Shown here piece by piece: positions 36,149 through 43,825 of a stretch of DNA of 50,044 nt. How positions within the stretch are numbered: position 1 is the first letter of the stretch; every line of letters begins with the position of its first letter. Location of the stretch: positions 1-50,044 of the forward strand of contig NZ_QJUM01000039.1 of assembly GCF_004327355.1 (NCBI RefSeq), written 5' to 3'. This stretch comes from Phytopseudomonas dryadis. GTDB taxonomy: Bacteria; Pseudomonadota; Gammaproteobacteria; Pseudomonadales; Pseudomonadaceae. The position numbers were made by a program, and so were the translations under genes. Under the pieces are notes generated by a model. That model searched no databases. It saw only the letters and a list, made by a program, of their open reading frames with translations, and had not been told where the DNA came from.

Positions 36149-36556
36149 ATGAAAGCATGGATGGGGGTGGCCGTGGTTCTGGCCTTTTCGCCCTTGATGG
36201 CCGTAGCGGAGGACTGCATGGACACGGCCGTGTCGCAGACGGCGATGAATGGCTGTGCGCGGCAGGCCTACGAGGCGGCGGACAAGCAACTGAACGCGGT
36301 GTACCGCGAGGTGACCGGCCGTTTGGCTGACGAGGTGGCGGCCAAGCAAAAACTGGTCGCGGCGCAGCGCTCGTGGATCGCTTTTCGCGATGCGGAGTGC
36401 GACTTCGCTTCTTCCGCACTGGATGAGGGCAGTGCACGCATGATGGTCGACCTCGGCTGCCTGGAAACCCTGACCCGGAAACGTATCGCTGATTTTCAAG
36501 CCTACCTGGATTGTCCCGAAGGCGACCTGAGCTGCCCGCTACCGCGCGGCGATTGA
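36149..36556 (+). CDS. LprI-like (DUF1311) secreted protein
   Basis: A 135-residue protein with a signal peptide (MKAWMGVAVVLAFSPLMAVA). The mature part has the family pattern: C...AVSQTAMNGCARQAYEAADKQLN, AQRSWIAFRDAECDF and LGCLETLTRKRIADF, with paired Cys. The LprI N-terminal domain family includes a mycobacterial lysozyme inhibitor; activity here is not shown. GAGGAG lies nine bases before the ATG. Confidence 0.85.
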   Translation: MKAWMGVAVVLAFSPLMAVAEDCMDTAVSQTAMNGCARQAYEAADKQLNAVYREVTGRLADEVAAKQKLVAAQRSWIAFRDAECDFASSALDEGSARMMVDLGCLETLTRKRIADFQAYLDCPEGDLSCPLPRGD

Positions 36557-36661
36557 ACGCTGCGCGAGCGCGCCCCTGGCAGGAAAGGTGGAGCGCTCGC
36601 GACGGGCGTTTCGCCGGGCCGTGATCCGTTTCTCCCTCCGATGAGGGACCTCCTCCCTCGC

Positions 36662-37108
36662 TCAGAGGATGTACTGGGGCCGGCCCTGGTCGCTCCAGGC
36701 CGCGAAGCGCTCGTCGATCAGCTCCGCCAGCCTGTCGTAGTTCGCCCAGTTGTCCTCGACGTGATAGAGGCTCTCCTGGCCATCGAACACCCGCAGGTAG
36801 TCGTCGAAGTAGCGGCTGTCGTCATCCTTGCCCTGGTAATAGGCGACGGCGAAGGCATTGCCGGTGTCGTCGAGGTCATTGGCCAGGAGCTTTTCATCCA
36901 GCACCTGCCGCAAGAACTGCACGCCGGTGATGCGTCGGGCTTCGAGGGCGGCGAGCTCATCGGCGGCGTCTTCGCGTAACTCCTCGCTGGGCAGACCGTG
37001 GAGCAGCAACCAGGCGAGGAACATGCCGATATGGGTGGCGCCTGCCTCGGGAGGCAGGTGTTCCGGGAAATCGCCTTCGTAGTGCCAGGAGGCGTCATCG
37101 TATTTCAT
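36662..37108 (-). CDS. DUF7832-like acidic protein, possible immunity gene
   Basis: A 148-residue acidic soluble protein. The start MKYDDASWHYEGDFPEHLPPEAGATHIGMFLAW resembles a small family (I believe DUF7832) common near polymorphic toxin loci; that assignment is from memory. Its ATG overlaps the stop of the gene at 37105 by 4 bases, so the two are translated together. Lying just before a toxin array, an immunity role is possible but not shown. Confidence 0.65.
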   Translation of the reverse strand: MKYDDASWHYEGDFPEHLPPEAGATHIGMFLAWLLLHGLPSEELREDAADELAALEARRITGVQFLRQVLDEKLLANDLDDTGNAFAVAYYQGKDDDSRYFDDYLRVFDGQESLYHVEDNWANYDRLAELIDERFAAWSDQGRPQYIL

Positions 37109-37983
37109 GGGACAGGTCTCTCATTGCGAAAGGGTGGTGAATCGGCCGTTTCATGCTGGCGGAGCGCTTGCAGGCGCTGCAGCAGGGCGAGGACATAGCC
37201 GTTCTCGATGACCAGGGCATGGTGGCCGTCGCAGAAGCGCTCGCCGCGTACGCACCAGGTCAGCATGCTCCTGAGCTCGTCCAGCGAAGCGCTGGCTATC
37301 CGTTCGGGGGTCTTCAGCATCTCGCCTGCTCGATTCACGTCGTAGTCGAAATCGCTCCAGCAATCCTTGCCGGCAGCGCTGAAGAATGCCTGGACGGCTT
37401 CGGCGTATACCGGCCAGCGGTCGTCATGGCAGGCCACGACTGCCTGGATGGGCGTGCCATCGGGATACAGGCGTGGCTGGAAGGCCAGCAGCTCATCGAT
37501 GTCCGCGGGCTGCACGTGCAGGTAGGACGAGGTGTCCACGGTGGCCACGTGCCGATCGAACCACTGGACCTGTATCCGGGTCAGCGGCGCGTCCCGGTAG
37601 GCGTGGAGATCCCTCTGGCAAGCCTTGAACTCGTCCGACCCGGACCCACAGGCCAGCAGGGCGACGGTCGCCGCGCCCTGGATGAGCCAGTAGATGTCCG
37701 GGGACGGCTCATGGGCCTTGGTGCTGCTCAGGTCGATGGCTGCGGCGCGCAGGTCGCGGACCAGTTGCCGGCCCACGACAGGGTCGGGATGGGGCCGGGA
37801 GACGAAGGCCCGATAACGCGCCTGCAGTTGCGCTGACGCATGGTTCAGGGGAGGCAGGGCCGGGGGCGCGAGCATCAGGCGGTCGGCTGATGCCGGGTCG
37901 GCCGGCGTCTCGGCCTGCTGCACCCGAGGACCATGGGGCTTGCGCTGCAGCCAGGCCCTCATGCGTTCTATCGGCCCGGGCAT
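37105..37983 (-). CDS. DUF6508-like protein of unknown function
   Basis: A 292-residue soluble protein (or 285 from the second ATG at 37962). The C-terminus, SLDELRSMLTWCVRGERF then CDGHHALVIENGYVLALLQRL, resembles the DUF6508 domain. The first ~220 residues match nothing I know. No clear ribosome site is seen before either ATG. It is coupled to the downstream gene by ATGA. It lies between nrdJ and the toxin array. Confidence 0.65.
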   Translation of the reverse strand: MPGPIERMRAWLQRKPHGPRVQQAETPADPASADRLMLAPPALPPLNHASAQLQARYRAFVSRPHPDPVVGRQLVRDLRAAAIDLSSTKAHEPSPDIYWLIQGAATVALLACGSGSDEFKACQRDLHAYRDAPLTRIQVQWFDRHVATVDTSSYLHVQPADIDELLAFQPRLYPDGTPIQAVVACHDDRWPVYAEAVQAFFSAAGKDCWSDFDYDVNRAGEMLKTPERIASASLDELRSMLTWCVRGERFCDGHHALVIENGYVLALLQRLQALRQHETADSPPFRNERPVP

Positions 37984-38281
37984 GGGTGCATCCAGGCAGG
38001 GGCGGGGGACAAGTCCATGGTCTCGGTATCCTTGATCGTGCTGCTTCGAGTCGTCAGTGCCGGCCAGGTTCCTGGGGCCCAGCCGAGGTGACCGGCACGA
38101 AATGCTTGCCGTTCGCCGCGCGGTTCTGCGGTCTGACTGCGGCCCGGAATCATCAGGGCCAAGGCCACGCTGCTGCCTTGGAAAATAACCCGCAGGTAGT
38201 CGCGGAGCTGTGCGAGATCAGTGGAGCGTGCCAGCTCGGCCGTGATCCGTCGAGCGCCTGCCTGTCGTGCCGCGTATTCAG
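37984..38281 (-). pseudogene. Remnant gene cut by an IS4-type element
   Basis: A minus-strand frame open through the IS end at 38281 into adjacent DNA. The part outside the IS reads LSPEYAARQAGARRITAELA and continues with LRDYLRVIFQGSSVALALMI. The first ~33 codons of the longest open frame come from the IS itself, so this is probably the 3' remnant of a gene whose start was lost. I recognise no family. The original frame ends at 37968. Confidence 0.3.
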
Positions 38282-38343
38282 GGGACAGACCCTGGGGAAT
38301 CCCCACAAAATTCCCTTTTAAATCAGTCGGATATCCTGAAATA

Positions 38344-38406
38344 GCCTGCATGAGTCGGGCAGTTTGGTAGTCGCCAAACACACCAACTTCCGAGACTCAT
38401 GCAGGC
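38344..38406 (+). promoter_or_regulatory. Hairpin covering the transposase start codon
   Basis: GCCTGCATGAGTC (38344-38356) pairs perfectly with GACTCATGCAGGC (38394-38406), which includes the ATG at 38399; an inner TTTGG/CCAAA pair strengthens it. Transcripts entering from outside would hide the start codon, a known way for IS elements to limit transposase made by read-through. Confidence 0.7.
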
Positions 38407-39422
38407 CATACGATTTTTACACAAGGCATTTTCCCAAGCACTCCCCACCATTCATGCTAAGCGCCTGAGCTCCTTGATGAGCTGTGTCGCATCTTTGCTT
38501 CGCGGTCATCGCCTGACGCTGACCAGCCTCGGTAGGAGCTTGCCGGGCAAGGCTTACGTCAAGCACTCGATCAAGCGAGTGGATCGCTTGCTCGGTAATT
38601 GCCAGCTGCATCTCGAGCGTTCGTTGTTCTACTGGAAGATGCTCGGTGCCTTGCTTGGCTCACTGCGTCATCCTGTGATCCTGGTGGACTGGTCGCCGAT
38701 CAATGCGGCCTCTGATCTTTATCTGGTTCCAGGCCGTCGAGGCCAAAGGCTGGTATTACGTGGGACGCGTGCGCAACCGGGATCTCTATCGCAACGAACT
38801 GGGCGAATGGGAGCCAATCAAGCAGCTCTACAAGCAGGCAACATCGACCGCGCGCTCGCTCGGTCTGATCGAGATGACGCGCAGTGCACCGCATGTCGTA
38901 CCGCTGTATTGCGTGCACCAACCACCCAAGGGGCGCAAGCATAGACGCGTGACCGGCAGTATCGCTCGCAACAAACTGAGCCGGCAGAACGCACGGCGTG
39001 AGCAGGAGCCCTGGCTGCTGGCAAGTAATCTGCCGCAACCGCAATGGACGGCGCGGCAAGTCGTCGGTATTTACCGCAAACGGATGCAGATCGAGGAAGG
39101 ATTTCGGGACGTGAAAAGCCTGCGCTTCGGCTTTGCTTTCGACCTGCATCGAACTCGCTGCCCGCGCCGCATTGAGATCCTGTTGCTGATCGCTGCGCTG
39201 GCCTGTTACGTCTTGTACTTGGCAGGCTTGCGAGCTCGGACAACAGGTCAGTCTCGTCGCTTCCAAAGCAACAGTGTCAGGCATAAACCCGTGCTGTCAC
39301 TCTGGCGAGTCGGCCTCGAATACCTGGGGCGCTCAGCAAACGATTTGCCCAACTCCGTACTGGCTGAAATGGAACTACTGCTGCGTGATGAGGTGCGCCG
39401 CCAAGCTCAGCAACTGGAGTAG
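38399..39422 (+). pseudogene. IS4-family transposase, internal deletion and frame break
   Basis: The N-terminal part (from MQAIRFLHKAF to VDWSPINAASD, about 38399-38715) and the C-terminal part (WFQAVEAKGWYYVGR to the end at 39422) lie in different frames. The first catalytic Asp (VDWSPI) and the YREK-type Glu (RKRMQIEEGFRDVK) are present. The segment of about 50-60 residues between them, which in relatives carries TDAGF with the second catalytic Asp, is missing. The enzyme should be dead. Confidence 0.85.
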
Positions 39423-39463
39423 ATTTGTGGGGATTCCTCAGGAACTGACCCTTTTACCCCAAA

Positions 39464-39841
39464 TCAACTACCAGCCAGAAGCATCTCCACTCTAGGTCGC
39501 TCATCTATACTAAAGAAAACCTCAAGGTCATGTACTCCATCTCCCTCCCAACTCAGAGCAGCATCACGCAATACCTCTAAATAGATTCTCAACTCACTTT
39601 CAGGCAGTTTCGGTAATGCACTATGCACAAGAACAACCTTACGCTGTGGAACCCACTCAAGATCTCTTAAGCAGTCATATAAAGCATCCCAATTAAATCC
39701 AAAATACCCAGGAAACCAAAGCAAATAATACAATGCCTTTAGCAATTCCTCAGATGTACAAATAGCTGGATCAATACGCACATAGAAAACCTCTGCAGCG
39801 TCATACGAAGGTTCAGCACTAAAAAACTTAAATGGCAGCAT
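39464..39841 (-). CDS. Barstar-family immunity protein
   Basis: A 125-residue protein from ATG 39841, with GAGG upstream. The barstar core is clear: LLKALYYLLWFPGYFGFNWDALYDCL, where the Asp/Tyr/Trp-rich helix plugs the RNase active site, then KVVLVHSALP and a C-terminal helix. It follows the barnase-like toxin tip by 11 bases and should neutralise it. The reading frame is intact although its toxin is broken. The DNA is more AT-rich than core genes. Confidence 0.88.
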   Translation of the reverse strand: MLPFKFFSAEPSYDAAEVFYVRIDPAICTSEELLKALYYLLWFPGYFGFNWDALYDCLRDLEWVPQRKVVLVHSALPKLPESELRIYLEVLRDAALSWEGDGVHDLEVFFSIDERPRVEMLLAGS

Positions 39842-39852
39842 CAATAACACCC

Positions 39853-40169
39853 TCAATTTATGGGGATAAATGTTTTGTAGTGATCTGCCGTGTAGTACAT
39901 TCACCTCCCTTACCAACAACTATTCGTTGCGGCCCTGGCCCAGAAACGCCCGGAGTTGGATGGACATACTCCGTATAATAACCAGCAGGCTTCTGCGGCA
40001 AATCACCAGCCCGATTCTGGAATATTGAGCCATCATTTCGATGAGGAAACGAGCCACCCGACTTAATTCGATCCAAGGTTGGGCCAAGATCAACAGTTCC
40101 CTGAAGGGTCTGCCCTGTCTTCTGATCAACGACCTTCACACCATCAATAAAACGAGTTGGCTCTTTTGC
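39853..40169 (-). pseudogene. Orphan CdiA tip: barnase-like RNase toxin, frameshifted
   Basis: A headless toxin module. It reads FIDGVKVVDQKTGQTLQGTV, DRIKSGGSFPHRNDGSIFQN, then KPAGYYTEYVHPTPG (catalytic Glu) and PQRIVVGKGG (catalytic Arg). This is the barnase/RNase N1 fold. The frame then goes wrong: one base lower, the DNA reads MYYTADHYKTFIPIN before a stop at 39853, the canonical end carrying the catalytic His. A single missing base near 39900 explains this. No start codon with a ribosome site is seen. Confidence 0.85.
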
Positions 40170-40171
40170 CC

Positions 40172-40711
40172 CTAATCAGCCGCTGTAAAAATATGCCTCT
40201 CTAGACCTGCTGGAGGAAATTGGCCGGGCAGGATTTTTGACAAAACATCCCTACGGAGAAGGCCCAGCAAAAACTCGACACACCCCAAGTCATAAATCTC
40301 CTCCTCTCCTTGATCCACACTATGAACACCAACCTTCCATGAGTCAGCCCCTCCACTCACAACCCAAAAAAAAGTTTCTCCATTATCCGTTACCGCCCAA
40401 GGCAAGAACGAACCTGGCGCGGGGTAACTTGGCCTAGGATAGTCAGACGGAAAATCTTGCTGCATCACAAGGTACGACTCTTGAAAATACCTACTCTTTT
40501 CAAAATTTAAATTAGAGTTAGCTGAAAATGGGCTAAGCATCCACACAAAATCATCAATCACCCCCGCGCCATATATAGATATAAAACCCTTAAAATCTTC
40601 AGGCAATCGTACTTGCCACTCAGACTCACAGCGAGACCAAGCAGCATTATCAAAAGAGCGCCGCGCGCGCGGGGGAGGAAGAATACGGACTAATTCATCA
40701 ATCATGCTCAT
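40172..40711 (-). CDS. SUKH (SMI1/KNR4) immunity protein
   Basis: A 179-residue protein. The SUKH core is visible: WQVRLPEDFKGFISIYGAGVI, then VWMLSPF, then FLPWAVTDNGETFFWVVSGG and WKVGVHS. SUKH proteins are common immunity partners of nuclease toxins. Its ATG overlaps the stop of the toxin fragment at 40708 by 4 bases, the usual toxin-immunity linkage. The DNA is AT-rich compared with core genes. Confidence 0.86.
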   Translation of the reverse strand: MSMIDELVRILPPPRARRSFDNAAWSRCESEWQVRLPEDFKGFISIYGAGVIDDFVWMLSPFSANSNLNFEKSRYFQESYLVMQQDFPSDYPRPSYPAPGSFLPWAVTDNGETFFWVVSGGADSWKVGVHSVDQGEEEIYDLGCVEFLLGLLRRDVLSKILPGQFPPAGLERHIFTAAD

Positions 40712-40998
40712 CTAACCCCATTTATATTTGGAATTGAAACGTCAAGATTAAAACCTCCTGAGCCACGAGCAGTCAATGTAACTCCTGTAGGCATCGGATT
40801 ACTCCCTGTATAAATCGGAATTGCTCTATAACTAACTGTCTCTCCACCCTGAATGGCGGCCTTTACTTGACGCTCGAATGAACTCATATTCGGATGATTT
40901 GTATTGCGCTGAAAAAGCGTCACCAAGTTCCTTGCATCATCACCAGCTCCACCAAGTGAATTTGCGAGCAAATGCCCACGCGCATGATTAGCTCCCGG
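40708..40998 (-). pseudogene. Orphan CdiA tip: RGHLLA-type nuclease fragment
   Basis: 97 codons up to the hairpin element at 40999. PGANHARGHLLANSLGGAGD, then NLVTLFQRNTNHPNMSSFERQ, VSYRAIPIYTGSNPMPTGVT and GFNLDVSIPN. RGHLLA plus the N..TN.P motif is the core of the DNA/RNA non-specific nuclease (NS_2) toxins found at the tips of CdiA and other polymorphic toxins. The N-terminal delivery part is missing at the mobile-element border. An intact SUKH immunity gene follows. Confidence 0.82.
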
Positions 40999-41015
40999 CT
41001 AAAGGGGTCGGAGTG

Positions 41016-42505
41016 GAATGGCACTTACTTAAGCGCTAACTGATTGATCCTGAAGAAGAAAGGCTACTCTTGGTCTACGGTGATAGTTGCGAACACACAC
41101 CGAGCCCAAGGAGCAGCCCACATGAATCCTAGGCATCCAGCTGCCATTCATCAACAGCGACGCGCCTGGAGGCATGCATCAAGTGCCGATGCCTACGCCT
41201 TCTTCAACTTGCTGACCGCCCCTGAATTATTTGACCGTATCGAGTCGTTGCTGCCGGTTCATCGGGAGCGCTTGTTCCCTCCGGCGGAGACGTTGTCCAT
41301 GTTCATGGCTCAAGCCTTGAGTGCTGACCGATCCTGCCAGAGAGCAGTCAATGACCTGGCTGTAAAGAAGGTTGAAGCCCTGCAGCACTCACACTGGAGG
41401 CTACTGTCGTGCTCGTCAGAGATTGCCGGTGGAGATGGTTTCCAGCCTGGTTCGCGGGGCTGGCAATCTGATCAGCACCTGCTCTGCTCAGACTGGTCAG
41501 TGGATGGGCAGACCGGTTCGGCTGGTGGATGGGACGACAGTGGCGATGCCTGATACCAAAGCCAACCAGGCGGCCTATCCGCAGTCGCGCGGACAAAAGC
41601 TAGGGCTCGGATTTCCGATTTGCCGCCTGGTCGGGATTGTCTGTCTCTCCAGCGGGGCAGTGCTGGACGCGGCACTGGGACGTTTTCGAGGCAAGGGAGG
41701 TGATGAACAAACCCTGTTGCGGTCGATGCTCGATACGTTGAACACGGGTGATGTGTTGCTGGGCGACGCTTATTACGCAACCTACTTTCTGCTGTGCGAA
41801 TTGCGGCGCAGAGGCATCGATGGAGTATTCGAGCAATATGGTGCCCGTCGGCGCAGTACCGATTTCCGACGCGGCAAGCGTTTGGGCACGCGCGATCATC
41901 TGATTGCTTTGGAAAAGCCCTCGAAACGCCCGCCCTGGATGAGCCAGGCACACTACGAGCAAGCGCCTGATAGGCTGGAGGTTCGAGAGTTGAAAGCCGG
42001 CGGCAAGATCCTGGTCACAACATTGCGCTGCGCGAATCAAACGTCCAAAGCCGCATTGAAAGGACTGTTCAAAAGCCGATGGCATGTCGAACTGGATTTA
42101 CGCAATCTCAAGAGCACGATGGGGCTTGAGATGCTGAGTTGCAAAACACCGGCGATGGCCATGAAAGAGCTCTGGGTTTACCTGTTGGCGCACAACCTGA
42201 TCCGGCTGCTCATGGTGCAATCGGCATCAATGGCTGACTGTTTGCCGCGTGAACTGAGTTTCAAGCACAGTCTGCAGCTATGGCTGGCGTGGCGACAGTT
42301 CGATGGTTCGGATATGGACGAAAGCCTTCAGAGGTTGCTCATGCTAATCGCCCAGCAGCGTGTTGGCAGGCGGCCTGGGCGGGTTGAGCCACGGGCTCTC
42401 AAGCGCAGACCGAAACCTTATCCATTGCTGACCCAAGCACGCCAATCTGAACGCGCCAAAATCAGGAGAAGCGGTCATCCAAGAAGGGCTAAGTAAGTGC
42501 CATTC
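41016..42505 (+). mobile_element. IS4-family insertion sequence with 11-bp target duplication
   Basis: 1490 bases with perfect 16-base inverted ends (GAATGGCACTTACTTA at 41016 and its complement at 42490-42505). The flanking 11 bases GGGTCGGAGTG (41005-41015 and 42506-42516) are identical, a target duplication of the size IS4 elements make. It therefore entered the hairpin element recently enough for both copies to stay intact. Confidence 0.92.
41122..42496 (+). pseudogene. IS4-family transposase with a frame change
   Basis: The frame starting at ATG 41122 (AAGGAG upstream) reads MNPRHPAAIHQQRRAW ... SCQRAVNDLAVKK. Near 41370 the homology moves to another frame (PCSTHTGGYCRARQRLP) and runs to 42496. 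The catalytic residues are all present in the second part: VDGTTVAMPD (D), LLGDAYYATY (D) and RWHVELDLRNLK (E). Either a one-base indel has broken it or a programmed shift joins the parts; I saw no clear slippery site. Confidence 0.85.
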
Positions 42506-42563
42506 GGGTCGGAGTGATTTACTGGGTCGACCAATCGATCAAAGGTTATTCACTCCGACCCCT

Positions 42564-43333
42564 TTAGTTGTTGACCTGGCTGCCGACATTGGTGGAGCGG
42601 ATGATTTCCTGGCCGCTTTTCTTCGCGCTGGAGATGGCAATGTCAGCGCCCCAGCTTGGTGTACCCACCGCCAATCCAACCGCGTCGCCGAACGACAGCC
42701 CGACCTTCTTCTTGTACGACTCGCTGCGGCTGTACGCCTCGTCATTGGCCGCCACCAGGTTGATGTCGCCGTCTTCGTCGATCAACCCGGCACGCAGTTC
42801 CACATCGTTGCCCGCGGCGACGGTGCTGGCCCGCAGGCGCAGGTCGCTGCCTGCGGCGACGACCACGTCGTTGCCCGCTTCCAGCTCGCTGGCGACCTGG
42901 GTCACGGTGGTCTGCAACTGGCTCTTGCCGCTCTTGGACAGGCCGAGGAAACCGGACTTGGTTTTCTTCGAGTAGGCGCCATGTTCCTCGACGCCGGACA
43001 GCACGGCGATATCGCCGGTCGCGCCCAGGGTCAGGTCGTTGCCCGCCACCAGCCGGCTGCCGATCACCGTGACGTCACGGCCACCGTCGAGGCTGAGGCC
43101 GCCGTCAGCGGTGGTGCTGGTGTTGAGCGACAGGTCGTTGCCCGCCTCGATCACCGAGGCGATATTGGTGCTGTCGTAGCTTTCGCTCTGCTTGCTCTTG
43201 CTACGACCGAACGAGCCTTTGCTTTTCTTGAAGTAGTAGGAGGCGCTTTCGTCCTGGGCCGAGAGGATGTTGATATCCTGCCCGGCATCCAGGTCGACAT
43301 CGTTGCCCGCCTGCACACGGCTGGCGATCACGC
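42564..43333 (-). pseudogene. CdiA/filamentous-haemagglutinin internal fragment
   Basis: About 255 codons of haemagglutinin repeats: VQAGNDVDLDAGQDINILSA, LEAGNDVVVAAGSDLRLRAS and similar, with a repeat spacing of about 40 residues. These come from the long beta-helix stalk of CdiA. Both ends are cut: the 5' end by the MITE-like repeat at 43334, the 3' end by the hairpin element, which supplies its stop. It once belonged to an orphan cdiA module, probably that of the RGHLLA nuclease. Confidence 0.85.
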
Positions 43334-43483
43334 GTAGGGCGAATTAGCCGAAGGCGTAATCCGCCGAATGATTCGACAAAACTATTTATTTTTTAAAGAG
43401 CAATTGGCTTGTGAAACGTCATGCATGCGTCAGACGATCACGTCGCGGTAAACGACGGATTACGCTTCGCTAATCCATCCTAC
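43334..43483. repeat. MITE-like element, copy 1 (full left end)
   Basis: 150 bases with GTAGG...CCTAC ends. About 30 bases at each end are inverted copies (left GGCGTAATCCGCCG, right CGACGGATTACGC). The middle holds CATGCATGCGTCAGACGATC. Copy 2 is at 46541. Similarity to copy 2 goes on to the immunity stop codon at 43508. Confidence 0.85.
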
Positions 43484-43507
43484 AATTATTAATCCACCTT
43501 ACCGCGT

Positions 43508-43825
43508 TCATTCAGGAATTTCAGCCCACCTCCCAGACTTTATAAAAAACTCAGCATCATCAGCTATAGAATCAAAGAAGCCAGACAAACTTATTGCATG
43601 GGTACGAATCATCATCAGAGCAGGCTGAGCAATCAAATCATCTGCCTTTCCTGAGTCAAGCATCTTTATAGAATTACACAGCAGGCCAGCATATTTATTA
43701 AAAGCCTCGTTCAAATCACAATTATAATCAACACTTAATTTGCCATTATCAAAATCGCCAATCTTTGCCTCAGCGATCTCTTTAAACAGCCTCCTTAAAT
43801 CATCAAGAGACGAAAGCTCACTCAT
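43508..43825 (-). CDS. Immunity protein for the E3-like toxin
   Basis: A 105-residue acidic, mostly helical protein (MSELSSLDDLRRLFKEIAEA...AFNKYAGLLCNSIKMLDSGK). I recognise no family. Its start overlaps the stop of the orphan CdiA fragment by 4 bases (ATGA at 43825-43822), the hallmark of a cdiA-cdiI pair. Its stop codon touches the conserved junction repeat. Immunity function is inferred from position and size. Confidence 0.72.
   Translation of the reverse strand: MSELSSLDDLRRLFKEIAEAKIGDFDNGKLSVDYNCDLNEAFNKYAGLLCNSIKMLDSGKADDLIAQPALMMIRTHAISLSGFFDSIADDAEFFIKSGRWAEIPE

Larger units (their letters stand above)
38281..39452 (+). mobile_element. IS4-family insertion sequence (defective)
   Basis: About 1.17 kb, bounded by imperfect inverted repeats of about 28 bases that share GAGGAATCCCCAC / GTGGGGATTCCTC (left 38281-38309, right 39424-39452). 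No clear target duplication is visible. The single transposase is broken (see 38399). It ends 12 bases from the barstar gene, at the left border of the toxin array. Confidence 0.8.
40999..42567. repeat. Small hairpin element split by the IS
   Basis: CTAAAGGGGTCGGAGTG (40999-41015) and CACTCCGACCCCTTTAG (42551-42567) are a perfect 17-base inverted repeat. Without the inserted IS and its target duplicate they would be ends of a 68-base hairpin. The right copy supplies the TAA that stops the cdiA fragment at 42564. It may be a MITE or a relic of another element. Confidence 0.8.
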
